Origin: Microcaldota archaeon
GTDB lineage: Archaea; Micrarchaeota; Micrarchaeia; Anstonellales; Bilamarchaeaceae
Assembly (NCBI GenBank): GCA_023247345.1
Contig: JAHFGR010000044.1
Location: forward strand, 1 to 8,640
Reading direction: 5' to 3'
DNA length: 8,640 nt
The translations under genes and the position numbers were made by a program. Position 1 is the stretch's first letter. The number at the start of each line of letters is the position of its first letter. Of the stretch, positions 6,569 to 8,640 are shown in pieces. The notes under the pieces are model-generated. The model ran no database searches, had not been told where the DNA came from, and saw only the letters and a list, made by a program, of their open reading frames with translations.

Positions 6569-6746
6569 TACCGATTTTTCGGTACAAATTTTGTTAGCAT
6601 TATTATTGCTGAACTAGAAATTTACTACTAGTAGATTTGACTTAGGCTTCAAGAGACAAATAACTAGAAATTGTAGTGATTCCAACGCTAATTTCAATTA
6701 AGGTACTTCCAAATTCGTATACTCGCAGTGAACAACTAGAGTTTTT
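6569..6746 (+). other. 16S rRNA 5' leader
   Basis: About 180 nt without an open frame, between the promoter and the 16S 5' end. It starts with a hairpin, TACCGA (6569-6574) and TCGGTA (6579-6584) around TTTT. It contains the palindrome CTACTAGTAG (6625-6634) and three copies of AACTAGA (6612, 6662, 6734), two of them extended to AACTAGAAATT. Archaeal 16S precursors normally have a processing stem formed by sequences on both sides of 16S; the right half would be outside this window, so the stem cannot be identified. Confidence 0.6.
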
Positions 6747-7261
6747 AACTCCAGTTGATCCTGCTGGAGGGTACTGCTATCAGAATTCGATTAAGCCATG
6801 CAAGTCAACTTTCTCACTTGGGAAAGTGGCGTACGGCTGAGTAACACGTAGTCAACCTACCTTAAGGACGTGGATAACCTTGCGAAAGTGAGGCTAACCC
6901 GCGATAAGCCATCTATACTGCAATGTTTGATGACTTAAACGGCAAGTGAATTGGAACTTGTCCGCCTTAGGATGGGACTGCGGAGGATTAGCTAGTTGGT
7001 AGGGTAACGGCCTACCAAGGCGATAATCCTTAGGGGCCATGGGAGTGGTGGCCCCCAGAAGGGCACTGAGACAAGGGCCCTAGTCCTACGGGATGCAGCA
7101 GGCGCGAAACCTTTACAATGCGCGTAAGCGTGATAGGGGGATTCTGAGTGGTGTAAGCTTTGCTTATATCTTTTGCCGACTGTAAATGAACCTTTTTTGG
7201 GTTGCCTAAAAAGCTTCACCAAAAAGAGATTATAAAGGTCGGAGAATAAGGGTGTGGGCAA

Positions 7262-7309
7262 ACAAATCTGAAGATTTGCTTACATGACAGTCTTTAGGAA
7301 TTGGCCTAA
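7262..7309 (+). other. Candidate 48-nt archaeal (BHB) mini-intron in 16S helix 18
   Basis: The 16S core should read GGGCAAGACYGG here, but 48 nt separate GGGCAA from GACTGG. A bulge-helix-bulge can be drawn: central helix GGGC (7256-7259) with GCCT (7304-7307), 3-nt bulges AAA (7260-7262) and AAG (7308-7310), and inner helix CAAATC (7263-7268) with GAATTG (7298-7303), one mismatch. Cutting after the second base of each bulge gives GGGCAAGACTGG, the normal sequence. The site lies next to the 505-507/524-526 pseudoknot of the 530 loop, where retained sequence should be harmful. Against it, the outer exon helix is weak, and two competing hairpins (CAAATC with GATTTG, CAGTCTTTAGG with CCTAAGACTG) are also good. 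Confidence 0.6.
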
Positions 7310-7408
7310 GACTGGTGGCAGCCGCCGCGGTAAAACCAGCGCCTCGAGTGGTACCCACGAATATTGGGTCTAAAGCGTTCGTAGCCGGTCTATTAAGTCC
7401 ACTGTGAA

Positions 7409-7492
7409 AGAGTCTTTTGACTGATTATTTACTTATGGTAAACGCGTCGCGCGAAAAGCTATGAGGTAAAACTAATGTCAAGAGGCTGCATA
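7409..7492 (+). other. 84-nt insertion at the tip of 16S helix 21: mini-intron or expansion segment
   Basis: The h21 stem (CCACTG with CAGTGG) and its terminal TTGGGG-CTCAA-CCCTAA hairpin are intact, but about 84 nt separate them from the conserved GTGAAA. The insert folds on itself: AGTCTTTTGAC (7411-7421) pairs with GTCAAGAGGCT (7477-7487) over 11 bp including G-U pairs, with ATTA/TAAT, TTTAC/GTAAA and CGCG/CGCG inside. A relaxed BHB is possible with TGTG (7403-7406) and TGCA (7487-7490) and bulges AAA and TAA. Excision would give TGTGAAATGTTGGGGC, which is normal. Helix 21 tolerates expansion (eukaryotic ES6 maps near here), so retention is a real alternative. Confidence 0.5.
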
Positions 7493-7678
7493 ATGTTGGG
7501 GCTCAACCCTAACGCGTGCAGTGGATACTGTTGGACTTGAGAGCGGGGGAGGACAGGAGTACTTCCAGGGTAGGGGTAAAATCCGTTGAGCCTGGAAGGA
7601 CTACCAGTGGCGTAGGCGCCTGTCCAAAACGCATCTGACGGTGAGGAACTAAAGCTGGGGGAGCGAACGGGATTAGAT

Positions 7679-7731
7679 ATCAGAAACCGAAGGTTTCAAG
7701 CTTTTTACTTGAATCTTCGTTTCAACTAAAA
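7679..7731 (+). other. Candidate 53-nt archaeal (BHB) mini-intron in the 16S 790 loop
   Basis: The nearly invariant GATTAGATACCC of helix 24 is split between T and A (E. coli 793/794). The junction fits BHB geometry: outer helix CGGG with CCCG (h24 itself), central helix TTAG (7673-7676) with CTAA (7726-7729), and 3-nt bulges ATA (7677-7679) and AAA (7730-7732). Cutting after the second base of each bulge leaves GGGATTAGATACCCCGG, exactly the normal sequence. The insert is a long hairpin: GAAAC/GTTTC, GAAG/CTTC and TTCAAG/CTTGAA with a 7-nt loop. The 790 loop faces the ribosomal P site, so the insert must almost surely be removed or tolerated in a highly unusual way. Confidence 0.75.
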
Positions 7732-7846
7732 ACCCCGGTAGTCCCAGCCGTAAATTATGTCGACTGTGGTGTTATACCAGAGTAATCTGGTATAGTGCTG
7801 TAGGGTAGCTGTTAAGTCGACCACCTGGGGAGTACGATCGCAAGAT

Positions 7847-7889
<43 letters not shown>

Positions 7890-7903
7890 TCATTACAAAG
7901 GAA

Positions 7904-7911
7904 TTTAAATA
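7904..7911 (+). promoter_or_regulatory. Candidate leaderless promoter of the intron ORF
   Basis: TTTAAATA matches the archaeal TATA consensus and is centred about 24 nt before the ATG at 7932. That is the spacing expected when transcription starts at the start codon. No Shine-Dalgarno motif precedes the ATG, which fits leaderless translation. Confidence 0.4.
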
Positions 7912-7931
7912 CAACCGACTACAACCACTTT

Positions 7932-8640
7932 ATGCCGTATATAAGCGGAAATGAAAATTCTCTTAAAAAAGAATTTTTAACCCTAAAGAAAGCAACAAAC
8001 AACTTTTCTTCTATTAGTACAGATCTGATAGCTAATAAACCAAGTTTTATTCGTATATTTAGAATGATACTTGGCGTTACATTAGAAGAAATGGGTCAAA
8101 TGATAAACAAAAAATATGCAACTGTTTCTCAATATGAACGCGGGAAAATAAGAAATATCCCAAGCAGAGAAGCAGAACGAATAGCAAATATCATTAGGGG
8201 CCAGTTGCCAACTGAAATAATTAAAGAAAAAATGTTAGAAAATTTCAGAAGCTTTTATGAAAAAGCAAGGGGTGGCCTTATAAAAGGCATGAAAAGTGCA
8301 GAAGATGCAGGACTAACAATCCAAGAGTCAAAAATAGCTGAGTTTTTACTTCTTATAAACGCAAGTTATAAGACTCATGTAACTTTTGAGACAAATATCG
8401 GCCCATTAAATTTTGATTTTGTCGTAAAAGACAAATATGTAATCGAATGCACAAAGGCAAATAATAAAACTAAAGCAGAAGCACTTGATTTTCGGATAAT
8501 TAAACTAAAAGAACGTTATCCCGGAATGAAAGCAATTGCAGTTATATCAAAGAATGTAACAAACGGTTTTATTAGGCGTTTATGTGATTTTGATTTTATT
8601 ATTTTTGAAAATGAGATAGAAAAATTAGAATTCCTTTGTA
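7932..8640 (+). CDS. Intron-encoded HTH protein with a PD-(D/E)XK-like nuclease core, partial
   Basis: 236 residues are visible and the frame is open at the window end. Residues 39-88 are an XRE/Cro-type helix-turn-helix: FRMILGVTLEEMGQMI, then ATVSQYERGK (63-72) and EAERIANII (80-88). Residues 95-130 look helical and may be a linker. Residues 131-207 have the layout of a restriction-endonuclease-like fold: QESKIAEFLLL (helix with E132 or E137), VTFETNIGPLNFDFVV with D162, YVIECTK with E172 and K175, a helix, then AIAVIS as a core strand. The D162-x9-E172 spacing is right, but the lysine is at ExxK rather than ExK. No LAGLIDADG, GIY-YIG or HNH motif is visible. Its location inside a 16S intron suggests a homing endonuclease or an intron-mobility regulator. 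The ATG at 7932 is the first in the frame, which has no stop from at least 7890. Confidence 0.8.
   Translation, partial: MPYISGNENSLKKEFLTLKKATNNFSSISTDLIANKPSFIRIFRMILGVTLEEMGQMINKKYATVSQYERGKIRNIPSREAERIANIIRGQLPTEIIKEKMLENFRSFYEKARGGLIKGMKSAEDAGLTIQESKIAEFLLLINASYKTHVTFETNIGPLNFDFVVKDKYVIECTKANNKTKAEALDFRIIKLKERYPGMKAIAVISKNVTNGFIRRLCDFDFIIFENEIEKLEFLC

Larger units (their letters stand above)
7890..8640 (+). mobile_element. Large ORF-containing intron in 16S rRNA at about position 946, 5' part
   Basis: After GGGGTGGA the 16S sequence stops abruptly and is replaced by AT-rich sequence that continues to the window end, with an open reading frame from 7932. In archaea such interruptions are normally BHB-spliced introns that encode homing endonucleases. 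A 5' junction of the form GGTG-GA|T is compatible with a 3-nt bulge cut after its second base, but the 3' half of the BHB and the 3' exon lie outside. Alternatives are a split 16S gene, a gene-disrupting insertion or an assembly join. I see no group I or group II intron core in the visible part. Confidence 0.7.

Noticed and set aside
7188..7236. A fourth mini-intron in 16S helix 17, between TGTAAAT and GGTCGG
   Set aside because: A BHB-like fold can be drawn (TGTAA with TTATA, a 3-nt AAG bulge, CCGAC with GTCGG), but helix 17 is naturally variable in length, the segment folds as one extended stem, and its size is close to that of E. coli helix 17. A normal long helix explains it as well.
6992..7261. 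Minus-strand open frame across 16S
   Set aside because: It lies wholly within conserved 16S sequence and is a chance frame over rRNA.

Overview
The window looks like part of the chromosome of a small-genome, AT-rich archaeon, most likely a DPANN-type lineage. The archaeal signs are a divergently placed rpl7ae-rps28e-rpl24e-ndk cluster, an archaeal-type 16S rRNA 5' end, archaeal dUTPase signatures, TATA-box promoters, and GGTGA/GAGGTGA-type ribosome binding sites. The exact phylum cannot be fixed from this sequence alone.

Layout. Positions 1-1329 (+) hold the C-terminal part of a P-type Ca2+-ATPase-like pump. It converges on a three-gene minus-strand unit (3222 to 1300): a class I glutamine amidotransferase, a dUTPase (dut) and an unrecognised protein, with overlapping or nearly abutting ends. 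The convergent ends overlap over exactly one perfect 9-bp inverted repeat. A succinate-semialdehyde-dehydrogenase-type aldehyde dehydrogenase (3284-4651, +) runs divergently from this unit. It converges on a second minus-strand unit (6406 to 4653): rpl7ae, rps28e, rpl24e, ndk and a small unknown gene. The first four are the classic archaeal order and link ribosome assembly with nucleotide supply.

From about 6540 to the right end the window is a 16S rRNA locus on the + strand: a TATA box, a leader of roughly 180 nt, then the 16S gene from about 6747. The 16S gene is not continuous. Three short insertions (48, 84 and 53 nt) sit in helix 18, at the tip of helix 21 and in the universally conserved 790 loop. 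Each can be folded with a bulge-helix-bulge-like junction, and excision at the predicted points restores ordinary 16S sequence. At about E. coli position 946 the rRNA stops matching 16S and is replaced by at least 750 nt of AT-rich sequence with an open reading frame that runs off the window. It encodes an XRE-type helix-turn-helix followed by what looks like a PD-(D/E)XK-type nuclease core.

The most interesting system here is therefore an intron-riddled 16S rRNA gene whose largest intron appears to carry a non-LAGLIDADG, HTH-nuclease candidate homing endonuclease, possibly with its own leaderless promoter. The 3' junction of this intron and the rest of 16S lie outside the window, so the intron call is an inference from the abrupt loss of 16S sequence.
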